Assembly (NCBI GenBank): GCA_900548845.1 | Contig: URMI01000048.1 | Span: forward strand, 1-7,259 | Source: an uncultured Clostridia bacterium | GTDB lineage: Bacteria > Bacillota > Clostridia > Christensenellales > Borkfalkiaceae | Direction of reading: 5' to 3' | Length of the DNA stretch: 7,259 bases | Part shown: positions 1-4,837 of the stretch, in pieces | Layout: each line of letters begins with the position of its first letter | Numbering within the stretch: the stretch's first letter is position 1 | Notes under the pieces: generated by a model | Seen by the model: only the letters and a program-made list of their open reading frames with translations | Databases searched by the model: none | What the model was told of the DNA's origin: nothing | Made by a program: the position numbers and the translations under genes

Positions 1-16
1 TGTGCTCTTCCGATCT
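1..16. other. Illumina adapter remnant (not genomic)
   Basis: The first 16 bases, TGTGCTCTTCCGATCT, match the 3' end of the standard Illumina TruSeq read-2 adapter (the CTCTTCCGATCT end common to Illumina adapters, preceded by the read-2-specific TGTG). Genomic sequence appears to begin at base 17. The contig end was therefore not fully trimmed, and whatever lies downstream of the first gene is missing. Confidence 0.95.
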
Positions 17-34
17 CGCCCCTTGCAAGGGGCG
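17..34. terminator. Perfect 18-bp palindrome, possible truncated terminator stem
   Basis: CGCCCCTTGCAAGGGGCG is a perfect palindrome lying 13 bases past the stop codon of the minus-strand PHP gene. Folded as a hairpin it would have a GC-rich stem of about 7 bp with a small loop, as expected for a Rho-independent terminator of that gene. The T-run that would prove it should lie to the left on the minus strand, exactly where the adapter begins, so it cannot be seen. Confidence 0.4.
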
Positions 35-47
35 GGCGCGGCGCTTC

Positions 48-869
48 TTATAACAAAAGTTCCTTGTATTCCCCGCAGTCGGGAACGGTGAGTGCGGCAA
101 AGCCCAGCGCTTTGAGCGCGGCGGCGGCTGTTTCCCGTCCTTCGGCGATGCGGCTTATATCGTGCGCGTCCGAACCGAAAGAAAGGCGCCTTCCGCCCAG
201 CTCGAAGTAGCGGGCGAGCACGCCCGCGTCGGGCAAAAAGGGCGCGCCGATGCCCCGCGTCGAGGAATTGACTTCCAAAATTTTCCCCTTCTCGACGATG
301 GTTTTCAGGATGTCGTCGAAGAGGGCGGGGAAGTCGTCGTAGCGCAGCATCCGATCGGGATAGGGCGCCTTTCTTCCCACATAGCCGATGTGCGCCACGA
401 TGTCGTAGGGGTAGGGAGCGTCGAGGCTCTCGCGGACGCGCTCCAGATAATCTCCGTAAGCTTGTTCGCGGCTCTTGCCTTCGAAGTATTCGGGGAAATA
501 GCAGTCTGCGCCGTCCACCGTGTGCACGCTGTTGATGATAAAGTCGGGCTTTTGCCGCTCGGTGAGGGCAAGATAGCGCTCGCAGCAGCCTTTGTCGGGG
601 CAGAAGCCGTACTCCCCGCCCACAAGAAGGCGCATCCCTTTTGCCGCATACTCTTGTTGCAGGGCGCGGGCGGCGGAAAAATAGCCCTCTTCGTCGGTGA
701 GGGGCATGATCTCGCCGTGGATCAAAATGCCGCAGGCGGCATAGTCAAAGTCGAAGTGTTCGGAAACGCCGAAGTATTGAATGCCCTGTTCGTGCGCACG
801 GGCTGCCATCTCTTCGAGGGGAGAGACGCCGTCGGGCGAAAAGGCGGAATGGGTGTGAAGATCGCTCAT
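48..869 (-). CDS. PHP-domain phosphoesterase, HisJ histidinol-phosphatase family
   Basis: This 273-aa protein has the full length and metal-binding motifs of the PHP family. Visible ligands in order are HTH near the N-terminus (H5, H7), D13, SEH (H38), GGEYG (E86), NSVH (H116), VAHIGY (H160) and GSDAH (D234, H236). Family members hydrolyse phosphate esters with a multi-metal centre; HisJ members convert histidinol phosphate to histidinol in histidine synthesis (EC 3.1.3.15). No other his gene is visible, so the exact substrate is inferred from the family only. No signal peptide is seen, so it is probably cytoplasmic. The ATG at 869 was chosen because it places the HTH motif at residues 5-7 as usual. 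The frame stays open upstream to 1082, but that extension would run through the gene's own promoter and has no family features. The gene is divergent from the acyltransferase operon. Confidence 0.88.
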   Translation of the reverse strand: MSDLHTHSAFSPDGVSPLEEMAARAHEQGIQYFGVSEHFDFDYAACGILIHGEIMPLTDEEGYFSAARALQQEYAAKGMRLLVGGEYGFCPDKGCCERYLALTERQKPDFIINSVHTVDGADCYFPEYFEGKSREQAYGDYLERVRESLDAPYPYDIVAHIGYVGRKAPYPDRMLRYDDFPALFDDILKTIVEKGKILEVNSSTRGIGAPFLPDAGVLARYFELGGRRLSFGSDAHDISRIAEGRETAAAALKALGFAALTVPDCGEYKELLL

Positions 870-875
870 ACCGCA

Positions 876-904
876 ATTATACTCCACTTTTCCCGAAAAG
901 GCAA
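876..904 (-). promoter_or_regulatory. Promoter of the PHP-domain gene, start at or near the ATG
   Basis: On the minus strand a -35 box TTGCCT (899-904, 4 of 6 to consensus) and a perfect -10 TATAAT (876-881) are separated by exactly 17 bp. The predicted transcription start, about 7 bases past the -10 box, is at 869-870, which is the A of the start codon or next to it. The only Shine-Dalgarno-like GGAG (882-885) lies upstream of the -10 box and would not be in this transcript. Confidence 0.7.
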
Positions 905-938
905 GCGCCCGCCGCACCTCTTCGAACGGGCGGGAAAA

Positions 939-956
939 GTCATATATTTTTATGAC
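939..956. promoter_or_regulatory. Operator-like inverted repeat, copy A (acyltransferase promoter)
   Basis: GTCATA and TATGAC form a perfect 6-bp inverted repeat around a 6-bp A/T spacer (945-950). It is centred at 947.5, about 60 bp upstream of the predicted acyltransferase transcription start and 16 bp before its -35 box. The 19-base string TCATATATTTYTATGACAA (940-958) recurs with one difference at 4155-4173. The two-half-site, 6-bp-spacer layout and the -60 position resemble binding sites of dimeric activators such as CRP-family proteins, but no regulator gene is in the window. An A/T-rich UP element is an alternative reading. Confidence 0.5.
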
Positions 957-972
957 AAATTTCCCCGTCCGA

Positions 973-1001
973 TTGACTTTGTGCGCCGCATGGGATATAA
1001 T
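973..1001 (+). promoter_or_regulatory. Promoter of the acyltransferase-hydrolase operon
   Basis: TTGACT (973-978, 5 of 6) and TATAAT (996-1001, 6 of 6) are 17 bp apart, an almost ideal vegetative promoter. The predicted transcription start is near 1008. This rules out the upstream in-frame ATG codons at 952 and 1000 as translation starts for this transcript and supports the ATG at 1042. Confidence 0.82.
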
Positions 1002-1010
1002 GGAAGAAAA

Positions 1011-1027
1011 CGCGGGCATTGCCCGCG
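1011..1027 (+). other. GC-rich hairpin in the acyltransferase 5' leader
   Basis: CGCGGGC-ATT-GCCCGCG is a perfect 7-bp stem with a 3-base loop starting about 3 bases after the predicted transcription start. There is no following T-run, so it is not an obvious terminator. A 5'-terminal stem of this kind could protect the mRNA from decay; that role is inferred. Confidence 0.55.
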
Positions 1028-1041
1028 CGTTGGGGAAGGGT

Positions 1042-1857
1042 ATGAAGGCAAAACGCAGCAAGCTTGAACAGCGGGAGGGCATCCAGCGGACGCTCGAAGG
1101 CTACCGCCGCTTCGATTTCGATTATATCCCCTTTGGCAGCAATTGGGAAGACCCCGATGAGCACTTTGACTATACGGGCAAGGACCGCCGCATCGGCACC
1201 TTTTTGCTGCGCTTCGGGATGGCGGTGCTCGCGCCCCTCGTCCTCAAAGTCGCCTACGGCTGCAAGGTGGTGGGCAAAGAAAATCTGAAAGCCCTCGAAA
1301 AAAGCGGCGCGGTGTGCGTTTCCAACCACATCGCGTATCTTGATACCCTCTTCGTGCGGCAGGCGGTGGGGTATTTCCGCTCCTTCCACACGATGGGCGC
1401 GGAAAACAACAAGAAGGGGCTCGGGGGCGCGTTCATCCGCCGCGGCGGCATGCTGCCCTTGAGCTATAACCTTGCCGCCATGCGCAATTTCAACCGCGAA
1501 GTGGACCGCCTTTTGAAAGCGGGCAAGATCGTCAACTTTTATGCGGAGCAGGCGATGTGGGTCAACTATCAAAAGCCCCGCCCCATGAAGGAGGGCGCCT
1601 TTTACTACGCCGTCAGGAGCAACGTCCCCGTGCTGCCCGTCTTTTTTACCTTCAAAAAGGATAAACGGGGGCATATGCGGCGGCTCGTCATCCATATTTT
1701 GCCCGCCGTCTATGCCGATGAAGCGCTCCCCCGCAAGGAGAAGATGAAGGCGCTGAAAGCGGGCGCGGAAGAAGCGTGGCGGAAGTGTTACGAAGAGGCG
1801 TACGGGGTCGGGCTCGAATATCTCCCGGACAGAAGAAAGCGCGGAGGAAGCATATGA
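1042..1857 (+). CDS. PlsC-type (1-acylglycerol-3-phosphate) acyltransferase family protein
   Basis: The 271-aa product has the acyltransferase signature H-X4-D in SNHIAYLD (H96, D101), the catalytic pair of the PlsC/LPLAT family, which moves acyl chains onto glycerol-phosphate or related lipid acceptors. A block at 165-188 (NFYAEQAMW, then KPRPMKEGAF) occupies the place of the EGTRS substrate-binding motif, and VPVLPVFF (195-202) fits the last family block. A hydrophobic stretch at about 52-72 could dip into or span the membrane. The start at 1042 is preceded by a purine-rich GGGGAAGGG and lies downstream of the promoter; ATG 952 and 1000 lie within the promoter region. The stop overlaps the next gene by ATGA, so the two are probably translationally coupled. 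The changed EGTRS block means the acceptor may not be lysophosphatidic acid, so no symbol is given. Confidence 0.87.
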   Translation: MKAKRSKLEQREGIQRTLEGYRRFDFDYIPFGSNWEDPDEHFDYTGKDRRIGTFLLRFGMAVLAPLVLKVAYGCKVVGKENLKALEKSGAVCVSNHIAYLDTLFVRQAVGYFRSFHTMGAENNKKGLGGAFIRRGGMLPLSYNLAAMRNFNREVDRLLKAGKIVNFYAEQAMWVNYQKPRPMKEGAFYYAVRSNVPVLPVFFTFKKDKRGHMRRLVIHILPAVYADEALPRKEKMKALKAGAEEAWRKCYEEAYGVGLEYLPDRRKRGGSI

Positions 1858-2591
1858 CGACGCAGGATTTTACGGTGGCGCATGACGGGAGGACGACTTC
1901 GGGCGTCAAATATTTCCCCGCATGCGGGCGGTTCCCCGTGGTCGTGTTCGCACACGGCTACAACGGCGAGGCGCGCGACTTTGCGCCTTTTGCCGAATTT
2001 CTCGCAAAAAACGGCATCGGGGCGGTCATTTTCACCTTCTCGGGCGGCAGCACGCGCGATGAAAGCGGCTTTCTGACGACAGACATGACGCTCTCGACGG
2101 AGCAGGAAGACCTCGTTGCCGTCATGGGCGAGGCGCAGAAGATGGCGGGGGCGGAGGCGCTCTTCCTCTTCGGCGGCAGCCAAGGGGGCTTTGTTTCGGC
2201 GCTCGTGGCGGAACAGCACGGGGAAGACATCGCGGGGCTCATGCTGCTCTATCCCGCCTTCTGCATCCCCGACGACTGGCGGCGGCGCTTCTGCGGGCAG
2301 GAGATCCCCGAAACGCTCGAACTGTGGGGCATGACGCTGGGGAAGGGGTATTTTCAGGAGGCGTGCGCGCTTTCGCCCCTGTGGTATTCTTACAAACGCC
2401 CCGTGCTCATTCTGCACGGCGATGAAGATAAGATCGTTGCCCTTTCTTACAGCGAAAAGGCGGCGGAAAAGTATGGGCATGCCGAGCTCGAAGTGTTCGC
2501 GGGCGAAGGGCACGGCTTTTCGGAAGCAGGCATGCACCGCGTCGAGGGCATGGCGCTCTCCTTTGTGCGGCGGGTGCTTGCCGGGAGATAG
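1854..2591 (+). CDS. Alpha/beta hydrolase (serine esterase/lipase-like)
   Basis: This 245-aa protein has a complete alpha/beta-hydrolase catalytic set: HGYNG (34-38) for the oxyanion region, the nucleophile elbow GGSQGG with S109, the acid in LHGDEDKIV (most likely D192) and the histidine in GEGHGFSE (H220). Such enzymes cleave esters, thioesters or amides; the substrate cannot be read from sequence. No signal peptide or membrane segment is evident, so it is probably cytoplasmic. The ATG at 1854 has a good GGAGG (1843-1847) 6 bases upstream and puts the HG motif at the usual distance from the N-terminus; the frame is open further upstream but without a better site. The 4-bp ATGA overlap with the acyltransferase gene points to one operon, and a role in lipid deacylation or acyl turnover alongside it is plausible but inferred. 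Confidence 0.88.
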   Translation: MTTQDFTVAHDGRTTSGVKYFPACGRFPVVVFAHGYNGEARDFAPFAEFLAKNGIGAVIFTFSGGSTRDESGFLTTDMTLSTEQEDLVAVMGEAQKMAGAEALFLFGGSQGGFVSALVAEQHGEDIAGLMLLYPAFCIPDDWRRRFCGQEIPETLELWGMTLGKGYFQEACALSPLWYSYKRPVLILHGDEDKIVALSYSEKAAEKYGHAELEVFAGEGHGFSEAGMHRVEGMALSFVRRVLAGR

Positions 2592-2622
2592 GCGCGGGGC
2601 GTTACGCCTTTTATTTCGGGGC

Positions 2623-2659
2623 AAAACAAAAGAGCCGGGGGGATCCGGCTCTTGTTTTT
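2623..2659. terminator. Bidirectional Rho-independent terminator
   Basis: AAGAGCCGG (2630-2638) pairs perfectly with CCGGCTCTT (2645-2653) around the loop GGGGAT. The plus strand continues GTTTTTA and the minus strand continues into TTGTTTTG, so both convergent genes can end here. The stop codon of the glycosyltransferase (2658-2660) lies inside the plus-strand T-run, so on the minus strand the stop precedes the stem by only 4 bases. Confidence 0.88.
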
Positions 2660-4043
2660 ATTCTTTGACGGTGTTGTCCTCTTCGGGGCGCGCCGCTTTT
2701 TTGCGCTTGATGAAGAATTTCTTGGCGGTGCGGTAGAACTGTTCCGCTCTTTCGGCGGCGGAGCCCTTCTTGTAGGTGAGCCGCGCCGTGTGCGCCCATC
2801 CGAGCTGCTTCCCCGTCAGAAGGTAGAGGTGCGCGTGCAGGAAGACGGGGAAGTATTCGAACATGAAGAGGGGAGAAAAGAGGAGGGTCGCCGCCTTCTC
2901 GCCCCGCGAAAGAACGGCGTAGGCGTCGCGGTAGATATACATCGTCAGGGCGTTGTATAAAAGGTCGAGAAGATACATGAGAAGGGGCGGCATCAGCATA
3001 AGGAGCAGGAGTGCCTTCCCCCAGAGGAGGCTCCCCATCGAAGCGTAGACGATGGTGAGCACAAGCCCCGCAAGCGAGGCGAGCATGGTCGCCACGATGA
3101 AGATGACGGGCGGCACGATGCCGAAGAAGGTATCGTACCACGCGAAGAAGGGGTATTTCTTTTCGCGCATCGCTTTTTGCACGCTCTTTTTATACTTGTG
3201 GTCGCACTGCGTGAAGCCCATCACCCAGCGCAGGCGGCGCTGCCATGCTTCGCCGTGTTTTACGACCTCTTCCGTATAGATGACGGCATACGGGTAACAG
3301 ACGGACTTGAAATCTTTTAAGAAGCTGTCCATCTTCATTTCGTAATCTTCGGTGAGGGAGCGGTACGGCCAGCCGCCGATCTTCTGGATGGCGTCCGCGC
3401 GCACCATCATGCCCTGCCCGCACATATTGAGGGGCGCGCCCTTCTTCATGCGGTAGAAATTCCCCATGTCGTCGAGAAGGGGATAGTTGAGCGCCGAGCA
3501 GTTGCAGAAAATGCTGCGGCTCTTTTTATCGCCCAGATAGTTTTTGATGCGCTTGCGGGAGAGATAGATGTGCGCGTCCATATCGAGCGCGTTGTTGAGC
3601 TGTTCCACATAGTCGGGGGCGAGCACGGCGTCCGCGTCCACGATGCAGTAGGCGGCGCAGTCCTGCCAATGCTCCTTCCCGATGCTTTGGAAGAACCCGT
3701 CGAGCGCGGCGCCCTTGCACGTCTGTTCGGGCACGACAAAGACGGAGAACCCGAGCTTTTTCGCCATCTCCACGGTGGGATCGTCCGCGCGCTTCACGAT
3801 GACGTTGACATCGAAGTTTTCGCGGTCATACGTCTGCCGCAGGATGGAATCGAAGAGATCGCCGATGACGCGGCTCTCGTCGCGGGCGGGGATGAGGAGC
3901 GCGATGCGCCGCTTTTCGCGGGCATACCGCTTTGCGGGCGGGAAAAAGCAGTGCAGAAACTGCACGAGCTTGGGGATATACAAAAGCGCGGCAAAAAGCG
4001 CCGCCGCACCGTATAAGATCAGGATGAGTTCGATGGGCTGCAT
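2658..4043 (-). CDS. Membrane glycosyltransferase, family 2 (processive type)
   Basis: The 461-aa protein has one N-terminal membrane helix (about 5-29), a cytoplasmic GT-A domain starting at RRIALLIPARDES, and about three to four C-terminal membrane helices (about 306-335, 342-370, 385-410). The D,D,D,Q-R-x-R-W set seen in cellulose, chitin and hyaluronan synthases and related GT2 enzymes is present: an early Asp pair (D87/D88), DAD (136-138), TED (E232, D233) and QRRLRW (268-273). It should move sugar from a nucleotide donor to a lipid or growing polysaccharide at the inner membrane face; donor and product cannot be assigned. A GGAGGA site (4047-4052) just upstream fixes the start at 4043; the frame is open to 4148, but that stretch holds the promoter. 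The C-terminus is Lys/Glu-rich. The gene stands alone, convergent with the acyltransferase operon. Confidence 0.88.
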   Translation of the reverse strand: MQPIELILILYGAAALFAALLYIPKLVQFLHCFFPPAKRYAREKRRIALLIPARDESRVIGDLFDSILRQTYDRENFDVNVIVKRADDPTVEMAKKLGFSVFVVPEQTCKGAALDGFFQSIGKEHWQDCAAYCIVDADAVLAPDYVEQLNNALDMDAHIYLSRKRIKNYLGDKKSRSIFCNCSALNYPLLDDMGNFYRMKKGAPLNMCGQGMMVRADAIQKIGGWPYRSLTEDYEMKMDSFLKDFKSVCYPYAVIYTEEVVKHGEAWQRRLRWVMGFTQCDHKYKKSVQKAMREKKYPFFAWYDTFFGIVPPVIFIVATMLASLAGLVLTIVYASMGSLLWGKALLLLMLMPPLLMYLLDLLYNALTMYIYRDAYAVLSRGEKAATLLFSPLFMFEYFPVFLHAHLYLLTGKQLGWAHTARLTYKKGSAAERAEQFYRTAKKFFIKRKKAARPEEDNTVKE

Positions 4044-4106
4044 GAGTCCTCCGTTTTGGCCGCGGGGTGAGTAGGGAGCAAAAGGATGGCGGCCGCTTTC
4101 CCTTAC

Positions 4107-4135
4107 AGTATAGGCGTTTTTTTCGCGTTTGTCAA
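4107..4135 (-). promoter_or_regulatory. Promoter of the GT2 glycosyltransferase gene
   Basis: On the minus strand TTGACA (4130-4135, perfect) and TATACT (4107-4112, 5 of 6) are separated by 17 bp. The predicted start near 4100 gives a leader of about 57 bases ending in the strong GGAGGA site. A weaker overlapping candidate further up (TTGCCC, 16 bp, TATGAT at 4154-4181) also exists. Confidence 0.82.
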
Positions 4136-4154
4136 CGGTTGGCGGCAAGAATTA

Positions 4155-4173
4155 TCATATATTTCTATGACAA
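4155..4173. promoter_or_regulatory. Operator-like inverted repeat, copy B (GT2 promoter)
   Basis: TCATATATTTCTATGACAA differs from copy A at one base of 19. TCATA (4155-4159) and TATGA (4166-4170) form the inverted arms. The centre (4162.5) is about 62 bp upstream of the predicted GT2 transcription start, almost the same placement as copy A relative to its own promoter. Confidence 0.5.
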
Positions 4174-4186
4174 TCGGGCAAAACAA

Positions 4187-4196
4187 TATGACAAAT
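4187..4196. promoter_or_regulatory. Extra half-site of the operator-like element
   Basis: TATGACAAAT is identical to bases 951-960 in copy A. It starts exactly 21 bp after the TATGAC arm of copy B, two helical turns, so it would face the same side of the DNA. No inverted partner is seen here. It could be an accessory half-site or chance in A/T-rich DNA. Confidence 0.3.
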
Positions 4197-4330
4197 CGGT
4201 GAGAGATGGGGGCAGAAGGGGCGGCAATGACTCCCTCAGTCACGGCGTCGGGCTGAACAACCCCTCCGCCTCGCTGCCTCGGCAAGCCTTCGGACAGCGA
4301 GGCACCTTCTCGCGCGGTAGAGACCGCGCT

Positions 4331-4378
4331 GCTCCTCTTCCCACGCATCTGCTTCGCATCTGCGCGGGAGCCCTGAAA
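4331..4378 (+). repeat. Palindromic repeat family, copy 1
   Basis: The left module GCTCCTCTTCCCAC (4331-4344) and right module GGGAGCCCTGAAA (4366-4378) flank a hairpin with CCC/GGG, CGCA/TGCG and TGC/GCA pairs and a TTC apex. The left module is identical to that of copy 2, and the right module differs at one base. Arms between the modules differ in sequence from copy 2 but still pair. Confidence 0.7.
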
Positions 4379-4494
4379 TGCCCCGAACAATGGGGCATTC
4401 CCAAGCTCGAAAGCGGTCAAAGCCCCACCTCGTCGCGGCAAGGCGTTTTGGTCTGCGGCGCGCTTCGTTTGCCGCATGACCTTATATGCCTGCC

Positions 4495-4544
4495 GCTCCT
4501 CTTCCCACAAAACTCGCTACGCGAGTTTTGTGGGAACCCTGAAA
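4495..4544 (+). repeat. Palindromic repeat family, copy 2
   Basis: The left module GCTCCTCTTCCCAC (4495-4508) and right module GGGAACCCTGAAA (4532-4544) enclose a perfect 16-bp stem: TTCCCACAAAACTCGC (4502-4517) pairs with 4521-4536 around the loop TAC. There is no adjoining T-run of terminator length. Confidence 0.8.
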
Positions 4545-4642
4545 GACAAGAAAGCATTTGCTCGCCCCTTACACAGGAGAGGCTCATAGGATAGGGTTCC
4601 CAAAAAACATTTTGCGAAGCAAAAGATTTGTGGGAAGAGGAG
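4496..4642. mobile_element. 147-bp MITE-like unit bounded by 16-bp inverted repeats
   Basis: CTCCTCTTCCCACAAA (4496-4511) and its exact reverse complement (4627-4642) bound a 147-bp segment that also holds an internal 10-bp inverted pair, TGGGAACCCT (4531-4540) and AGGGTTCCCA (4593-4602). This is the architecture of a miniature inverted-repeat element. No clear target-site duplication is visible at its edges and no transposase is near, so it could equally be two oppositely oriented hairpin repeats lying side by side. Confidence 0.4.
4593..4642 (-). repeat. Palindromic repeat family, copy 3 (inverted)
   Basis: Read on the minus strand it begins CTCCTCTTCCCAC and ends GGGAACCCT, as in copies 1 and 2, around an imperfect stem (TTCCC/GGGAA outer, TTTTGC/GCAAAA inner) with a TTC apex on that strand. 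Its inner part is 28 bases against 21 and 23 in the other copies. Confidence 0.7.
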
Positions 4643-4727
4643 ACGCAAGCCGAGCGGGCAAGCCGCGAGGAACGCAGCGGCGGACCTGCGGGCTTTGCGG
4701 TGACGAGGCGACGCGGCGTAAAATAAG

Positions 4728-4756
4728 TTTACATTTTTTCGGAAAGCGTGTATAAT
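4728..4756 (+). promoter_or_regulatory. Promoter of metG-tatD
   Basis: TTTACA (4728-4733, 5 of 6) and TATAAT (4751-4756, 6 of 6) are separated by exactly 17 bp. The predicted start near 4763 gives a leader of about 75 bases. That leader is too short for a T-box riboswitch, and no T-box sequence or antiterminator is seen. Confidence 0.85.
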
Positions 4757-4772
4757 AAGGGCAAAAATGTTA

Positions 4773-4794
4773 CGCCCGCGGGGGTCTGCGGGCG
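4773..4794 (+). other. GC-rich hairpin in the metG leader
   Basis: CGCCCGC (4773-4779) pairs perfectly with GCGGGCG (4788-4794) around an 8-base loop, about 10 bases after the predicted transcription start. No T-run follows, so it is not a plain terminator. Its size and position echo the leader hairpin of the acyltransferase gene at 1011-1027. Confidence 0.5.
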
Positions 4795-4837
4795 CATCCC
4801 GGCGGTCGGGCGTTCGTCCGCGCCAAGGAGAGACGAT

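Larger units (their letters stand above)
4221..4642. repeat. Cluster of palindromic repeat modules in the intergenic region
   Basis: This stretch has no convincing gene but is packed with hairpins: TGACT/AGTCA (4228-4242), GCCTCGCTG/CAGCGAGGC (4268-4303), GCGCGGT/ACCGCGC (4312-4329), AATGCCCC/GGGGCATT (4377-4399), a long imperfect stem with GGTC, GCGGC, GCCGC and GACC blocks (4441-4491), and three members of a related hairpin family listed separately. Open frames cross it on both strands but have no ribosome binding site, no family motifs and low-complexity translations, so I do not call them. The opening part resembles intergenic repeats I recall from gut Clostridia genomes; that is memory, not a search. 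From 4643 to 4727 only GC-rich sequence with a weak CGCAAGCC/GGCTTTGCG pairing is seen. Confidence 0.75.

Noticed and set aside
952..1041. N-terminal extension of the acyltransferase to ATG 952 or 1000
   Set aside because: Those codons lie inside the operator-like repeat and the -10 box of the TTGACT-17-TATAAT promoter, so the predicted mRNA would not contain them; ATG 1042 has a purine-rich site.
162..1067. Plus-strand open frame of about 300 codons opposite the PHP gene
   Set aside because: It mirrors the PHP gene, crosses both divergent promoters, and has no ribosome binding site or recognisable domain.
870..1082. N-terminal extension of the PHP-domain protein to 1082
   Set aside because: The extra 71 codons cover the divergent promoters and have no PHP features; the HTH motif belongs at the extreme N-terminus.
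2597..2614. Small hairpin GGCG-TTA-CGCC followed by TTTTATTT after the hydrolase gene
   Set aside because: The stem is only 4 bp and a far stronger terminator follows within 30 bases.
4154..4181. Second GT2 promoter TTGCCC-16-TATGAT on the minus strand
   Set aside because: The spacing and -35 box are weaker than the TTGACA-17-TATACT promoter just downstream, and its -10 is formed by the inverted-repeat arm. Not excluded, but not called separately.
4067..4594. Open frames on both strands across the intergenic repeat cluster (also 4103-4510 and 4517-5368 minus)
   Set aside because: They translate hairpin modules and leaders, lack ribosome binding sites and family motifs, and the last one also runs into metG in antisense. 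Better explained as repeat DNA.
4221..4642. CRISPR array or tRNA/rRNA genes in the repeat-rich gap
   Set aside because: The repeats are palindromic with unequal spacing and mixed orientation, there are no regular repeat-spacer units, and no cloverleaf or TTCGANNC-type arm was found.
4757..4837. T-box or SAM/methionine riboswitch in the metG leader
   Set aside because: The leader from the predicted start is only about 75 bases, and there is no T-box sequence, specifier arrangement or antiterminator/terminator pair; only a simple GC-rich hairpin is seen.
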